Shown in pieces: positions 15,359-22,919 of a stretch of 42,912 nt of DNA (position 1 is the stretch's first letter; every line of letters begins with the position of its first letter). A program made the position numbers and the translations under genes. The DNA is from a virus. The notes below the pieces were generated by a model that was not told where the DNA came from, made no database searches, and saw only the letters and a program-made list of their open reading frames with translations. The stretch spans positions 1-42,912 of the IMG/VR virus record IMGVR_UViG_3300042937_000482; one strand, written 5' to 3'.

Positions 15359-16929
15359 AGAACCATCAGGCCACCGGATTCATAGCCCGACCGGCTCGAT
15401 ACCTCATGGTGCCGCGCTCTGGCCATACTCATCACGGATGCGATCACTGGATCAATCTTGTCGCCACTCTTGGATTTGTCCGGCCTGACATTGCCAGCCG
15501 GATCCTGAACCATGGAAACATTCGTGAATGCCCAGCGGTACAGCGGATTTTTGCGGATGCGGACTTTGCCTGAACTAACCAGTGCCTCGAAATCTTTTGA
15601 TGCTGGTGACATCGAGGCGAAGCCTTGTGGAAATGCCACCACCGTGTGGCCTTCCGATTGCAACTGATTTGAAAGCGCAACAGAGTTCCACTTGTCCACC
15701 GCTATTTCGCGGATGTTATATCGCGTCGCCATCTCTTCGATGTGCCGGTGAATCTGCGTGTAATCGATTACCTCGCCATCAGTCACGATCACATGGCCGG
15801 ATTTTTCCCATGGCTGAAACCGTGTGCGGTTGGCTCTCTCTCGGGTGGTCAAAGCGCCACGCGGTGCCCATGACCAGGAGTCGAGGTAGAAGATTCCATC
15901 TATCGGCCAGACTGCGGCGATGCTGGTCAGGTCGGTTGTGCTGCTGAGGTCTAAGCCTAGGAAACAATCTTTGCCGGTGAGGTCCGGCCAATCGGATTCC
16001 TCGACCATCGACGCATCAATCTTGTCCAGGCTAAACCACCGGGACTCAGCCGATACCCACTGGGATAGAAAGAATTGCCGAAAGGATATTTCCTTGGCTG
16101 GGTTTTCCTGCGCTTCACGACAGGCATTCGACAGGAATTCTTCCGAGACTGAGACACCTAGATTCGGGTTGGCGCTCAGCCAGGTGGATCGGTCTTTCCA
16201 ATCGGCTTCCTCTGGTGCGCCGAAAAGCACAGGCAAAAAGGTTGGATCCTCAACGATGCCATCACGGATCCGCTTGGCGTAGCTATGCGTTTGGTAACAG
16301 ATGGTGTTTTTGTCAAAGCCTGAAGTTGAAATTAGGAACGACAGTGGCTGTCGTCTGGCTCCCATCGAGGTGGTAAGAGCCTCGTATAGATCAGCTTTTT
16401 TCTGAACCCACAACTCATCGAATATCAGCGTTGAGATCGACAGGCCATGCGCATTAAATCCATCAGCACTAACCACCTTGTAGGTCGATCCGTCCTGCGT
16501 CTCGATCACCTTTTTGTACACTCGGCACATGCGCCGCAGGATCGGGTTGGCCAGAATTGCGGCGCGGGCCACGTCAAACACCAGACTGGCTTGTTCCCTG
16601 GTGCCTGCCGCGCTGATCACCTGCGCTCCCGGCTCGCCATCGCAGATCAAACCATAGAGCGCCACCGCCATGGCCAAGAAACTTTTGCCGTTCTTCCGGC
16701 CAATCTCGACATAGCTGGTGCGGTATTGGCGCAAACCATCCTTGCGGATCGTGTCGTATAGCGGACGGATGATCCGCTCCATCTGCCACTCTTCAAGCAG
16801 GAATGGTTGGCCTCGCTGCGGTCCATGGACATGCGTCAAATATTGAGCGCAAAAGCTCCTGAACTTCTCACTCGGAAGATTCTTCTTGGGTTTGCTCGCA
16901 CGCCTTTTTGGCGCTCTGGCCATGGTCAT
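15355..16929 (-). CDS. terL: Terminase large subunit
   Basis: 524 aa, ATGA overlap with the small subunit. ATPase: Walker A GRKNGKS at about residues 77-83 and Walker B TLIFDE at about 167-172, followed by a SFLISTSGF coupling motif. Nuclease: acidic residues in CFLGLDLSSTTDLT, VTDGEVIDY and AVDKWNS. The C-terminal SGDKIDPVIASVMSMARA block is typical of HK97-type (Terminase_1) large subunits. It pumps DNA into the prohead and cuts it. N-terminal RAPKRRASKPKK is basic. Confidence 0.93.
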   Translation of the reverse strand: MTMARAPKRRASKPKKNLPSEKFRSFCAQYLTHVHGPQRGQPFLLEEWQMERIIRPLYDTIRKDGLRQYRTSYVEIGRKNGKSFLAMAVALYGLICDGEPGAQVISAAGTREQASLVFDVARAAILANPILRRMCRVYKKVIETQDGSTYKVVSADGFNAHGLSISTLIFDELWVQKKADLYEALTTSMGARRQPLSFLISTSGFDKNTICYQTHSYAKRIRDGIVEDPTFLPVLFGAPEEADWKDRSTWLSANPNLGVSVSEEFLSNACREAQENPAKEISFRQFFLSQWVSAESRWFSLDKIDASMVEESDWPDLTGKDCFLGLDLSSTTDLTSIAAVWPIDGIFYLDSWSWAPRGALTTRERANRTRFQPWEKSGHVIVTDGEVIDYTQIHRHIEEMATRYNIREIAVDKWNSVALSNQLQSEGHTVVAFPQGFASMSPASKDFEALVSSGKVRIRKNPLYRWAFTNVSMVQDPAGNVRPDKSKSGDKIDPVIASVMSMARARHHEVSSRSGYESGGLMVL

Positions 16930-17336
16930 CCCAACGATCTCATGATTGGGTTGTCGCCTGCTACCGCCATCACTTGGTCTTCTTTGGCTCGACTGGTCAC
17001 CTTGCTACGCGGATCCATCAGGAGTTTGCCGAGCTGGTTGGCGTAGGCGGTTTCCATCTGGCGAAGCTCTTTCACCATTGGGTGCAATGCGCCTTGTCCA
17101 GTGCTGCCTGAAATCATCCAGCTTTCCAGTGCATCAACCTCACGCCTGATCCGCTTCAGCCTGGCGCGTTGGTGTACCAGCAGGAGGAAGGATTCAAGGC
17201 TAGTGTTGCTGACATGGCCGGATTTGGTAACCTGCGAATGCAGAACAACGTAGGATTTTTTTTCTTCCGGGTTTAGGTCTTCCGGTGGCTGGCTCGGGAT
17301 TCCATCAACCACCATCGGCATCTTCTTTGTCGGCAT
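16926..17336 (-). CDS. terS: Terminase small subunit (P27 family)
   Basis: 136 aa. Helical protein with the P27-family end pattern ...LRQMETAYANQLGKLLMDPRSKVTSRA (compare LxLTPxxRxR). A helical ...SLESFLLLVHQRARLKRIRREVDALE segment precedes it. It recognises packaging DNA and is coupled to the large subunit by ATGA. Upstream lies a noncoding gap and then an HNH gene, the standard order in HNH-dependent cos phages. Confidence 0.85.
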   Translation of the reverse strand: MPTKKMPMVVDGIPSQPPEDLNPEEKKSYVVLHSQVTKSGHVSNTSLESFLLLVHQRARLKRIRREVDALESWMISGSTGQGALHPMVKELRQMETAYANQLGKLLMDPRSKVTSRAKEDQVMAVAGDNPIMRSLG

Positions 17337-17513
17337 CTGTCACCTTGGCAGAGAAAATTTTGATATCACTTCCAACGCTTACAACCTGATATCAGTCACT
17401 AGACTTTAAAAGCTGCCGAATTTCGGCAGAAAAGTTGGCTTGATTCGCTAGGGTCCTTTCTGGCAGGGTCTAAACCCGCACCATCCCCCCCACTTTAACC
17501 CTATAACCTGATA
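17337..17513. other. Noncoding gap upstream of terS: candidate cos / late control region
   Basis: 177 bp with no credible gene, in a window where most gaps are a few bases. It contains GATATC at 17362, 17388 and 17510 (with a fourth at 17545). The 12-mer AACCTGATATCA is repeated at 17383-17394 and 17505-17516. A 17-nt inverted repeat lies at 17413-17429, and a C-rich run near 17485. Position between HNH and terS is where cos sites and late promoters lie in related phages. The assignment is inference. Confidence 0.5.
17413..17429. promoter_or_regulatory. Inverted repeat CTGCCGAA-T-TTCGGCAG
   Basis: Perfect 8-bp arms around one central base, flanked by CTTTT-type runs on both sides (minus: stem then CTTTTAAAG; plus: stem then AAAAG). 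It could be a weak bidirectional terminator separating early from late genes, or a protein-binding palindrome near cos. Confidence 0.55.
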
Positions 17514-18206
17514 TCACCTTTCTTTAGAGTTTTTTATTCCTTTTGATATCTTGCCTTTCACTGGTTTCTCGTCTCGGCTACCGTTTTGACGGCGTGGCAA
17601 CTGCGGCACATCGGCTGAAGGTTTTCGCTGTCGAGGCGCAGGTCTGGCCTCAGTCTCAGCGGCTGGATGTGATCGACCAGCGTTGCCACTGTCGTTCGTC
17701 CCGCTTGCTCGCACGTCCGGCACAGCGGGTTGATTCGTAGGTACAGCCTGCTGTACCGAGTCCACACGCTGTCGTACCCGCGCGCGTGTCGGCTTTGGTT
17801 TGCCTGTCGGCTGTCGGCTGAGTGGAATTGATTTGGCCTGTGGCTCGACATTTTTTTCGGCATGTTTGCAATCATCCTGTGGTTGCCAAAGGTTTAGGCC
17901 TTTTGCCGCTCGTCGCCGTAACCGCCGGATCTTTTCGTAGCTTCCGCCTGGCGCATCGGTTGGCCAGTAGGACTGGCGCGGCGTGCCAAACATTTCAGGC
18001 GCTAGGCGTAGGACTACTTCGCCCCACTGTTCCAAGGTCCACTCGTCCAACTCTTCGGCTACATCCTCGATGATGTCGGCTAGTTTCTCACCGCTCAAAT
18101 TCTTTTGCGTGCCTATCGCCCTGGTCAGTGCTGCAATCCAGTGTGCCGGATAGCCCGAACCCAGCAGGCGTTTTTGAATACGCACGACTGGAATCACAGG
18201 TATCAC
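17514..18206 (-). CDS. Unknown protein between RusA and HNH, long overlap with HNH frame
   Basis: GTG-started frame of 230 codons. Residues 1-115 look like a real helical protein (NLSGEKLADIIEDVAEELDEWTLEQWGEVV, then YEKIRRLRRRAAKGLNLW). The remainder is Arg/Pro/Gln-rich low complexity and lies opposite the strongly conserved HNH frame at 17558-17863, so it may be open only because of base composition. Element B has an unrelated-looking gene in the same slot (35093-35503). Ribosome binding site is weak. The N-terminal half is credible; the tail is doubtful. Confidence 0.5.
   Translation of the reverse strand: MIPVIPVVRIQKRLLGSGYPAHWIAALTRAIGTQKNLSGEKLADIIEDVAEELDEWTLEQWGEVVLRLAPEMFGTPRQSYWPTDAPGGSYEKIRRLRRRAAKGLNLWQPQDDCKHAEKNVEPQAKSIPLSRQPTGKPKPTRARVRQRVDSVQQAVPTNQPAVPDVRASGTNDSGNAGRSHPAAETEARPAPRQRKPSADVPQLPRRQNGSRDEKPVKGKISKGIKNSKER
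17558..17863 (-). CDS. HNH endonuclease (terminase-associated)
   Basis: About 101 aa from ATG 17863 (an earlier ATG at 17875 is possible). The zinc/HNH core is clear: RGYDSVWTRYSRLYLRINPLC-x-x-C, then LVDHIQPLR, DSENLQPMCRSCHAVKT. Same architecture as the HNH genes of element B at 34773-35063 (RGYDRTWQKLR...LCRKC...VDHIISIR). In HK97-like phages this HNH protein acts with terminase in cos cleavage, and here it lies just upstream of terS. Confidence 0.9.
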   Translation of the reverse strand: MPKKMSSHRPNQFHSADSRQANQSRHARGYDSVWTRYSRLYLRINPLCRTCEQAGRTTVATLVDHIQPLRLRPDLRLDSENLQPMCRSCHAVKTVAETRNQ

Positions 18207-18230
18207 ATCCCAGCGGACGCGGCACAGTGT

Positions 18231-18596
18231 TCATCCCTCCAGCCGTTTAACGCTGACCTGCATCCGAGCATCAGCACCGTCACCCGCTCCCATGCCAATT
18301 GATATTTGTTTGATCACCGAGCAGTTGTCATCAATGATCAAACCCATTTTGCAGAGACCATCGAGCGTCGGCTTGAACACGTTGTCTAGGTCTCGGTTAG
18401 CGCGCCAGCCTTTGCCCGGGATGATCGTGATGTCCACCGAGAGTGGCCCGCCTATCACCGGTTGAACACCATCGACCAGGACGCAGACCTGTAGCTCTTT
18501 CAACCATCGTTTGTAGGTAGCGGATAGGTAGGTGGCTTTACCGTGCCGTTTCCAAATGTGGTTCACGCTGGGTGGAATTGGCAGCGTGAGTTGCAT
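18231..18596 (-). CDS. rusA: RusA-family Holliday junction resolvase
   Basis: 121 aa from ATG 18596, which overlaps the upstream stop (TGATG). RusA pattern: LPIPPSVNHIWKRHGKATYLS at the N-terminus, and the catalytic block RDLDNVFKPTLDGLCKMGLIIDD with the conserved Asp residues and Lys. It cuts branched replication or recombination intermediates before packaging. Element B carries a divergent homolog at 35500-35883. Confidence 0.9.
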   Translation of the reverse strand: MQLTLPIPPSVNHIWKRHGKATYLSATYKRWLKELQVCVLVDGVQPVIGGPLSVDITIIPGKGWRANRDLDNVFKPTLDGLCKMGLIIDDNCSVIKQISIGMGAGDGADARMQVSVKRLEG

Positions 18597-18847
18597 CAGG
18601 TCCCACCGTTCAGTTTGTCCCAGTGATCCACCGTGATGCGCCACAGTTTTTTATCTGGCCTGCCTGGCGCTTGGATTTGATCCCTGTGCCAGCGAATAGC
18701 CTTCAGCAGCGCATCACGGTGGTCCTGCAAACCGTTCAACAACTTGGTGCCAGTGGCCAAAAGTATCGTTGCGCTCTCCATCTGGCTTCGCAGTAGAACC
18801 ACCTCAGCTCGCAGGGTAGCCAGTTCCCGTTCTGTATCCGGGTTCAT
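18596..18847 (-). CDS. Small coiled-coil protein (83 aa)
   Basis: 83 aa from ATG 18847 (GAGGTAAGCGCC upstream). The N-terminal half is coiled-coil-like (TERELATLRAEVVLLRSQMESATILL) and the C-terminus has Trp/Arg-rich RKLWRITVDHW. An open frame extends upstream to 19150, but that part is opposite the secreted Cys-rich gene and is not favoured. Unknown function; coupled to RusA. Confidence 0.6.
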   Translation of the reverse strand: MNPDTERELATLRAEVVLLRSQMESATILLATGTKLLNGLQDHRDALLKAIRWHRDQIQAPGRPDKKLWRITVDHWDKLNGGT

Positions 18848-18860
18848 GGCGCTTACCTCG

Positions 18861-19175
18861 TTAGTATCGGCAGCAGGCATACCATGTGCCATTGGCCGAC
18901 TGTGCGTATCCGACTTCTCTAGGCGCCCAACGATTCCGGAAACAGCAGTTGTGTTCCGCCGCTGCTGGACTAGATCCTGAACCACAGCCTTCATATCCGG
19001 CGTTTCCACCAAAGTGCGCAACGCGGCCAATTCTGGCCATCTGCTCGGCAACTGCTTGCGCTGTGCCGAATCCGACATTAGCCACCGCCTTAGCCACAGG
19101 CCGACGACTGAAAGGACCAGCACCAACGGCAACAGGCAAACCACAAACAAGCAGGCAAAATAATAAGGTTCTCAT
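18861..19175 (-). CDS. Small exported Cys-rich protein (104 aa)
   Basis: Start at ATG 19175 with AAGAGGT upstream. N-terminal signal peptide (RTLLFCLLVCGLPVAVGAGPF). The mature part is Ala/Gly-rich with GYEGCGSG, HNCCFRN and a WYACCRY C-terminus. Cysteines in an exported protein suggest disulfides. Placed in the early operon next to another exported protein, so a lysogen-expressed envelope or exclusion factor is possible. No family recognised. Confidence 0.6.
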   Translation of the reverse strand: MRTLLFCLLVCGLPVAVGAGPFSRRPVAKAVANVGFGTAQAVAEQMARIGRVAHFGGNAGYEGCGSGSSPAAAEHNCCFRNRWAPREVGYAQSANGTWYACCRY

Positions 19176-19184
19176 AGGCACCTC

Positions 19185-19421
19185 TTACTTGGATTTCGCA
19201 GGCACTGGCACAATTTCAATGGTTTTGCCAACTGGCTTGGCGGTAACCCTAAATCGCTCTTTAGTGATGATCTCAGCCGCCTGTTTGGTTTCTGTTACCA
19301 CCTCGGTGGTAGTAGCGCATCGAGCAGCGCGGCGGTCTTTAATTCTGTCGAGTGGACCAGCCTGGCATAGCAGGCAAGAAATTGAACCGATGGCAGCAAT
19401 AGTCAAAAGCGCTTGGTGCAT
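19185..19421 (-). CDS. Small exported protein (78 aa)
   Basis: 78 aa, ATG preceded by GGAGGTTCACA. Hydrophobic N-terminus HQALLTIAAIGSISCLLCQAG could be a signal peptide or a lipoprotein signal with Cys in ISC or LLC. The rest is charged and beta-like (VVTETKQAAEIITKERFRVTAKPVGKTIEIVPV). It is directly upstream of the exported Cys-rich gene. Function unknown; perhaps part of a superinfection or spanin-like envelope pair, which is speculation. Confidence 0.6.
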   Translation of the reverse strand: MHQALLTIAAIGSISCLLCQAGPLDRIKDRRAARCATTTEVVTETKQAAEIITKERFRVTAKPVGKTIEIVPVPAKSK

Positions 19422-19468
19422 TGTGAACCTCCATGTCAGAAATGCTTACATGATTATCTTACAAAGCA

Positions 19469-19645
19469 CTAACCGGATCCGCAAACCACATTCCGCCCCC
19501 GGGGAATCGAACCTCGGCGCACACACCAGCAAGCGGACGAACAAGGAAGATTCAGGCCCAGCCTGAACGATTGCGATACCCAATAGGTTTGCCGTCCAAT
19601 CATTCCACCCGGTTTTATGTTCCACACTGCACGGGTGATCAGCAT
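19469..19645 (-). CDS. Possible small gene (58 aa) in an otherwise gene-poor gap
   Basis: ATG 19645 with GGAAAACC upstream. The first half looks protein-like (LITRAVWNIKPGGMIGRQTYWVSQSF); the second half is Arg/Cys/Gly-rich. A 69-codon frame (19446-19655) overlaps it in another phase, so the true gene, if any, is uncertain. The gap also holds a perfect 7-bp hairpin at 19551-19567 and a tRNA T-arm-like string near 19500-19516. Confidence 0.3.
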   Translation of the reverse strand: MLITRAVWNIKPGGMIGRQTYWVSQSFRLGLNLPCSSACWCVRRGSIPRGRNVVCGSG

Positions 19646-19670
19646 GGTTTTCCACTCTAGTGGCTTGGTG

Positions 19671-19766
19671 CTATCGCAACCGATTGCGGTTGCTCCGTGA
19701 AAATTCTTCGTCTAGAAAATCGACAACCTCAACAACAAGCAAAATCCATTGGAGTGGATTCCACAT
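19671..19766 (-). CDS. Possible short gene (31 aa) after DUF3310
   Basis: ATG 19766 lies 3 bp after the DUF3310 stop, and a GTG at 19769 overlaps that stop (TAGTG), matching the coupling style of the operon. Product: a hydrophobic/acidic helix (NPLQWILLVVEVVDFLDEEF) with a basic end. Only short length argues against it. Confidence 0.35.
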   Translation of the reverse strand: MWNPLQWILLVVEVVDFLDEEFSRSNRNRLR

Positions 19767-19768
19767 CA

Positions 19769-20002
19769 CTACGCTGTCTCTTGCGGTTCTAGCTCTTTTA
19801 TTAGCCGTTGAAGGCAATCAATCGCCTTGGCGATGTCGTCCTTGAATTTTTCACGACCACCTTTAGATCCAGCGCGGTAAATGTATTTCACCGCATTACC
19901 GCGCCAGAAATTCTCCATACCTCCAGCGCCGATAACATCACGGATAAAATCCGCGCAGCTCATGCCGCTTGCACCGATGTAGTGTTTCGGGTCGTCTGCC
20001 AT
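19769..20002 (-). CDS. DUF3310 protein
   Basis: 77 aa from ATG 20002 (GGAGGTGAGTG upstream, TGATG overlap). Contains PKHYI...C.DFIRDVIGAGGMENFWRGNAVKYIYRAGSKGG...DIAKAIDCLQRLI, the diagnostic pattern of DUF3310 phage proteins (HY-x-x-G...E-x-I...F-x-x-GNA-x-KYl-x-R). The biochemical role is not firmly known. Element B has a homolog at 37012-37254. Confidence 0.85.
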   Translation of the reverse strand: MADDPKHYIGASGMSCADFIRDVIGAGGMENFWRGNAVKYIYRAGSKGGREKFKDDIAKAIDCLQRLIKELEPQETA

Positions 20003-20361
20003 CACTCACCTCCCGGCAGCGGTGCCTTGCAGTATCCGGGCTGCAAATTGTCACCCGGCAAGCCTTCGCCTTTGACATAAATTTCGTGGTAGCGTCGTTT
20101 GCCCTGAAAGTAATTAACCAACTCTTTTTCGCCAGTCTCATCTAGCCAGCGTGATGAGTACATCACTGGTGGTGATGGTCCGATGTATTTTTCACCAGCC
20201 ATCTCGGAAGCTATTGCTCCAGCGTGGATAAGAACTTTGAAACTTGCGAATCGCTCTGCCGTCATTGGTACGCTTGGGTCTGGCGTATCAATCAGCGGTG
20301 CAAACTTTTTGTCCAGACGGCAAAGCAGCTCTTCTAGCGTTTTCTTGCAGCACTCGTTCAT
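20002..20361 (-). CDS. Unknown early protein (119 aa)
   Basis: 119 aa, start with GGAGATGAGCA and ATGA overlap with the small membrane gene upstream. Features: a charged helical N-terminus (KKTLEELLCRLDKKFAPL), ERFASFKVLIHAGAIASEM, and a Tyr-rich region. No family recognised. Placed between DUF3310 and a membrane protein in the early operon. Confidence 0.6.
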   Translation of the reverse strand: MNECCKKTLEELLCRLDKKFAPLIDTPDPSVPMTAERFASFKVLIHAGAIASEMAGEKYIGPSPPVMYSSRWLDETGEKELVNYFQGKRRYHEIYVKGEGLPGDNLQPGYCKAPLPGGE

Positions 20362-20516
20362 TGCTCATCTCCAGTCGCCCAGTGAATGAATGCCTTAACA
20401 GTCGGCCATATGTGGGCAGAAAGAGCTCCTGCGAAAAATGAGATAGCCGCAATCATCACGACAGCGACACCCACGGCTTTTCCTCCTAGTGCTCTAGCTA
20501 AATCGTTGCCGGTCAT
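20358..20516 (-). CDS. Small single-pass membrane protein (52 aa)
   Basis: Found by reading the gap: ATG 20516 overlaps the upstream stop (TAATG) and its TGA overlaps the next ATG (ATGA). The product has one transmembrane helix (AVGVAVVMIAAISFFAGALSA) between a short N-terminus (TGNDLARALGGK) and a C-terminus with Trp. The perfect coupling at both ends makes it credible despite its size. Possible phage moron or small holin-like protein; no family assignment. Confidence 0.65.
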   Translation of the reverse strand: MTGNDLARALGGKAVGVAVVMIAAISFFAGALSAHIWPTVKAFIHWATGDEQ

Positions 20517-20743
20517 TACCCACCTACCTTTGCCGAACCAATCGAATCAAAATACTTGTTGACCCACTCTGGCCAATACCGCTCACCGCGCGAGGTCACC
20601 GAGGTTTGCTGAAGCACCAGCAATCGCAGCCTGGCTAAATCAGAACGCAGCTCTTGAATCTCATCCTCGCAGGCCTCACGCACGCAGCCTAATAGGTCCG
20701 CCAAGATCTTGTCCGCCTTCATCTTCTGCTCGGTCGTTAACAT
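20516..20743 (-). CDS. Small helical protein with YWPEWVN motif, shared by both elements
   Basis: 75 aa, ATG with GGAGGTACCAGA. Helical body (EDEIQELRSDLARLRLLVLQQTSV) and a C-terminal RYWPEWVNKYFDS motif. The gene at 38652-38837 has the same layout (ARAEVDRLRRLIRDQTGV ... YWPEWVN), so this is a real conserved family of these elements. Probably a coiled-coil with a C-terminal interaction peptide. Overlaps the end of the upstream frame by 68 bp. Confidence 0.7.
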   Translation of the reverse strand: MLTTEQKMKADKILADLLGCVREACEDEIQELRSDLARLRLLVLQQTSVTSRGERYWPEWVNKYFDSIGSAKVGG

Positions 20744-21368
20744 TCTGGTACCTCCTCAACATCGCCTCGACTGTGGCCCGCCACAGTGGTGGACCTTTTT
20801 CCTGTTCGTGAGTTTTTAGCTCGGCATTCACCTCGACAGCGCGGGTTTCCATCTGGGTTTGGTAATGCGGGTTCTTGCTGCTGTAGCGCATAAACGACAT
20901 CAACGACTTTGGATCTGTTTGCCGACCAGCCGCCCTGGCGTTTAGCTGTTCGCCTGCTGAACAGAAACAAGTAACCGCCATGGTGGTTCGCGGCTTGCGC
21001 CACTCTGGTCCCCAAACGCTCGACAGGTGCGGCAGACCACACACCCAACCGGAATCGCTGCACATGTCGCATTGCACCGGGATCGTGTCATCCAGCCTCC
21101 GTGACTCAGCCTGTGCCGACATGCTGCGATCTTGCTGCCGTAACTCGTCACGCAGTGCCTCTAGGAACTGCGTTGGGAATTGCGGCATCGGGTTTCGCCT
21201 GGTGATCGCATACACCGCGCTGACCAGTTCGCTGTTGCTGCGACCTTCGGCATGGAATAGCTGGCCCCAGGCAAACAGCGTTTGTCCCCAAGCTGGCGTG
21301 TTCGCATGGAACAGGCCCTGGAACAAATCCAGCCACAAGGTTTGACCAGCAGGCACTATTGCGCTCAT
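20676..21368 (-). CDS. Replication-region protein with Cys cluster (230 aa)
   Basis: ATGA overlap with the replisome-organiser-like gene. Contains a helical LVSAVYAITRRNPMPQFPTQFLEALRDEL region, and a CDMCSDSGWVCG ... CFCSAGEQ cluster that resembles a small zinc site. Its placement after a helicase-loader/organiser type gene suggests a DNA replication accessory. The last ~22 codons overlap the next gene. No firm family. Confidence 0.55.
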   Translation of the reverse strand: MSAIVPAGQTLWLDLFQGLFHANTPAWGQTLFAWGQLFHAEGRSNSELVSAVYAITRRNPMPQFPTQFLEALRDELRQQDRSMSAQAESRRLDDTIPVQCDMCSDSGWVCGLPHLSSVWGPEWRKPRTTMAVTCFCSAGEQLNARAAGRQTDPKSLMSFMRYSSKNPHYQTQMETRAVEVNAELKTHEQEKGPPLWRATVEAMLRRYQNVNDRAEDEGGQDLGGPIRLRA

Positions 21369-22165
21369 CGGACCACCTCCGGCAGACAGGGTAACGGTTG
21401 TGCTGAACCGGCGGTGGTTAGTCCGGCCTGCTGGGCGAAGACCTCAGACCATGGACGGACTATTGGCGCGGTGCGTGTCTGGTAGGTCGGCGCGGCTGGT
21501 GGTTTCGGTTTGTCGCTTGCCCTGGTCAACCAGCCAGTGAAGAACCTATCCATGCCGCCGGCGGTTTTGCGGTTGTCCGGATTGGCTTCGACCCAAGCCA
21601 AAGCCTTGCGCGCCTCGGCCATGACATCGAGTTTCGGGAATAGCTCGGTTAGGCGATCCACTTTTGCCTGGCGTAGGTGCCAGTGCGACACTTCGCCATC
21701 GGTGGGGAATGTAATGACTACGGGTGAGGAGTCGGAATTTTTCTCCTTTTTCTCCTTCTTCTTCTCTTTCTCTTTCTCTTTCTCTAGGTACACATCGTTG
21801 CGCACGTCGTGCGCACTAGCTGCGCACACATTGCGCACAGAATTCATGCGCCTCGCATTGTCCGCTCGGCGCTTGGCTGAAGTGCCGTTATGTACTTGGT
21901 AATTAACGAGATACACACCATCATCCCTAACGTCTGCCCAACCGGCATTGACCAGCTCGGCAGTGAATCCAGGCATGGAAACCATGTGGTCGATGGCCTG
22001 CGCGGTCATGTACGGTAGGTGCTCACCGTCAGCGTGTAGGTCTGCGATGCTCCACAAGTGCACAAGCCCGCCAATGATGTGCACGGGATGCGCACACAAT
22101 GCGCACGCAATGCGCACAACCTTCGGATGCGTGGCCAAATGCGTTCGGACTTTGATCCAGCTCAT
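21365..22165 (-). CDS. Putative replisome organiser / DnaT-like replication protein
   Basis: 266 aa, AGGAGCAAACCA before ATG. N-terminus SWIKVRTHLATHPKVVRIACAL and LVHLWSIADLHADGEHLPYMT with DVRDDGVYLVNYQVHNGTSAKRRADN is the winged-helix domain found in phage replication initiators. A low-complexity Lys/Glu linker of about 17 residues (near residue 130) follows. The C-terminal domain is ELFPKLDVMAEARKALAWVEANPDNRKTAGGMDRFFTGWL, typical of DnaD/DnaT-type C-termini. It probably opens the origin or recruits the host helicase; element A shows no primase of its own. Confidence 0.7.
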   Translation of the reverse strand: MSWIKVRTHLATHPKVVRIACALCAHPVHIIGGLVHLWSIADLHADGEHLPYMTAQAIDHMVSMPGFTAELVNAGWADVRDDGVYLVNYQVHNGTSAKRRADNARRMNSVRNVCAASAHDVRNDVYLEKEKEKEKKKEKKEKNSDSSPVVITFPTDGEVSHWHLRQAKVDRLTELFPKLDVMAEARKALAWVEANPDNRKTAGGMDRFFTGWLTRASDKPKPPAAPTYQTRTAPIVRPWSEVFAQQAGLTTAGSAQPLPCLPEVVR

Positions 22166-22180
22166 TGGTTTGCTCCTGGC

Positions 22181-22882
22181 TTAAGAGTTTTTGTGGTAGT
22201 GGGAGTCGAATGGCATGCCGAGTTCCGACACTTCTACTTTGACTCGGACATTGTTAATTTTGTGGTGCGACCTGTCGCTGTAAATTTCTGATGGGTTGTT
22301 TGGATCACGAACAAAAGCAAGAATTTCCCAAACAACATTCGGATCATTTGTTTTAAATTCAACCCAGTCCCTCGGCTCAACATCACAAAGGCCAGGACGT
22401 GTACAGCGGACACAAACCTTTGAAGAATTTCTCCGCATTCTTAATGCTGGTCGCTTCCAAATAAAGCTATTTGATTGATCAATTGTTGGTCCATTCATGT
22501 ACAAAACGGCAACGCCAAAAGTATGTATTCGATTCCCTTGGAATTTCATGGAGCCAAAATTACGGATGTTCCTGCACCCGCTTTTTATAACGGCATATGG
22601 TTGAAGGCATTTGGCGTGCAACTTGTAGAGCTGATCCATCTGAGATGGACCTATCTGTTCAACAGATCCATCTGGAAAAATCTGTTTTCTTTCAATCAAT
22701 ATGTGGACCTGATATTCCCTAGAAAGTGAATGGCCGTCACCCATTCTTGTTCGATACTGAAGAAATGATCCATCAATATTCATGATGGAATTTTCAGAAG
22801 ATGGGAGCCGGTCTTTCATTTTGTCGTTAACCTCGACCATCCAAGGTTCAGCGACATTTTTATTTCTCAACACGCCAGACAT
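22181..22882 (-). CDS. Unknown protein, A+T-rich accessory gene (233 aa)
   Basis: 233 aa with an excellent AGGAGGTTTAA ribosome binding site. The DNA is clearly richer in A+T than its neighbours. Features: basic N-terminal half, CVRCTRPGLCDVEPRDWVEF (possible metal site), and SHHKINNVRVKVEVSEL near the end. No family recognised. Base composition and position between replication and methylase genes suggest a recently acquired accessory gene (moron); an anti-restriction or defence role is possible but unsupported. Confidence 0.6.
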   Translation of the reverse strand: MSGVLRNKNVAEPWMVEVNDKMKDRLPSSENSIMNIDGSFLQYRTRMGDGHSLSREYQVHILIERKQIFPDGSVEQIGPSQMDQLYKLHAKCLQPYAVIKSGCRNIRNFGSMKFQGNRIHTFGVAVLYMNGPTIDQSNSFIWKRPALRMRRNSSKVCVRCTRPGLCDVEPRDWVEFKTNDPNVVWEILAFVRDPNNPSEIYSDRSHHKINNVRVKVEVSELGMPFDSHYHKNS

Positions 22883-22919
22883 TTAAACCTCCTGATTACA
22901 CAACCTTCCTTGGATTTAA

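Noticed and set aside
19500-19516. String GGGGAATCGAACCTCGG, the reverse complement of a tRNA T-arm (GGTTCGATTCCCC)
   Set aside because: The T-stem has an A-C mismatch, and I found no matching acceptor, anticodon or D arm in the 100 bases upstream on the minus strand. It may be a remnant tRNA 3' end or chance. No tRNA is called.
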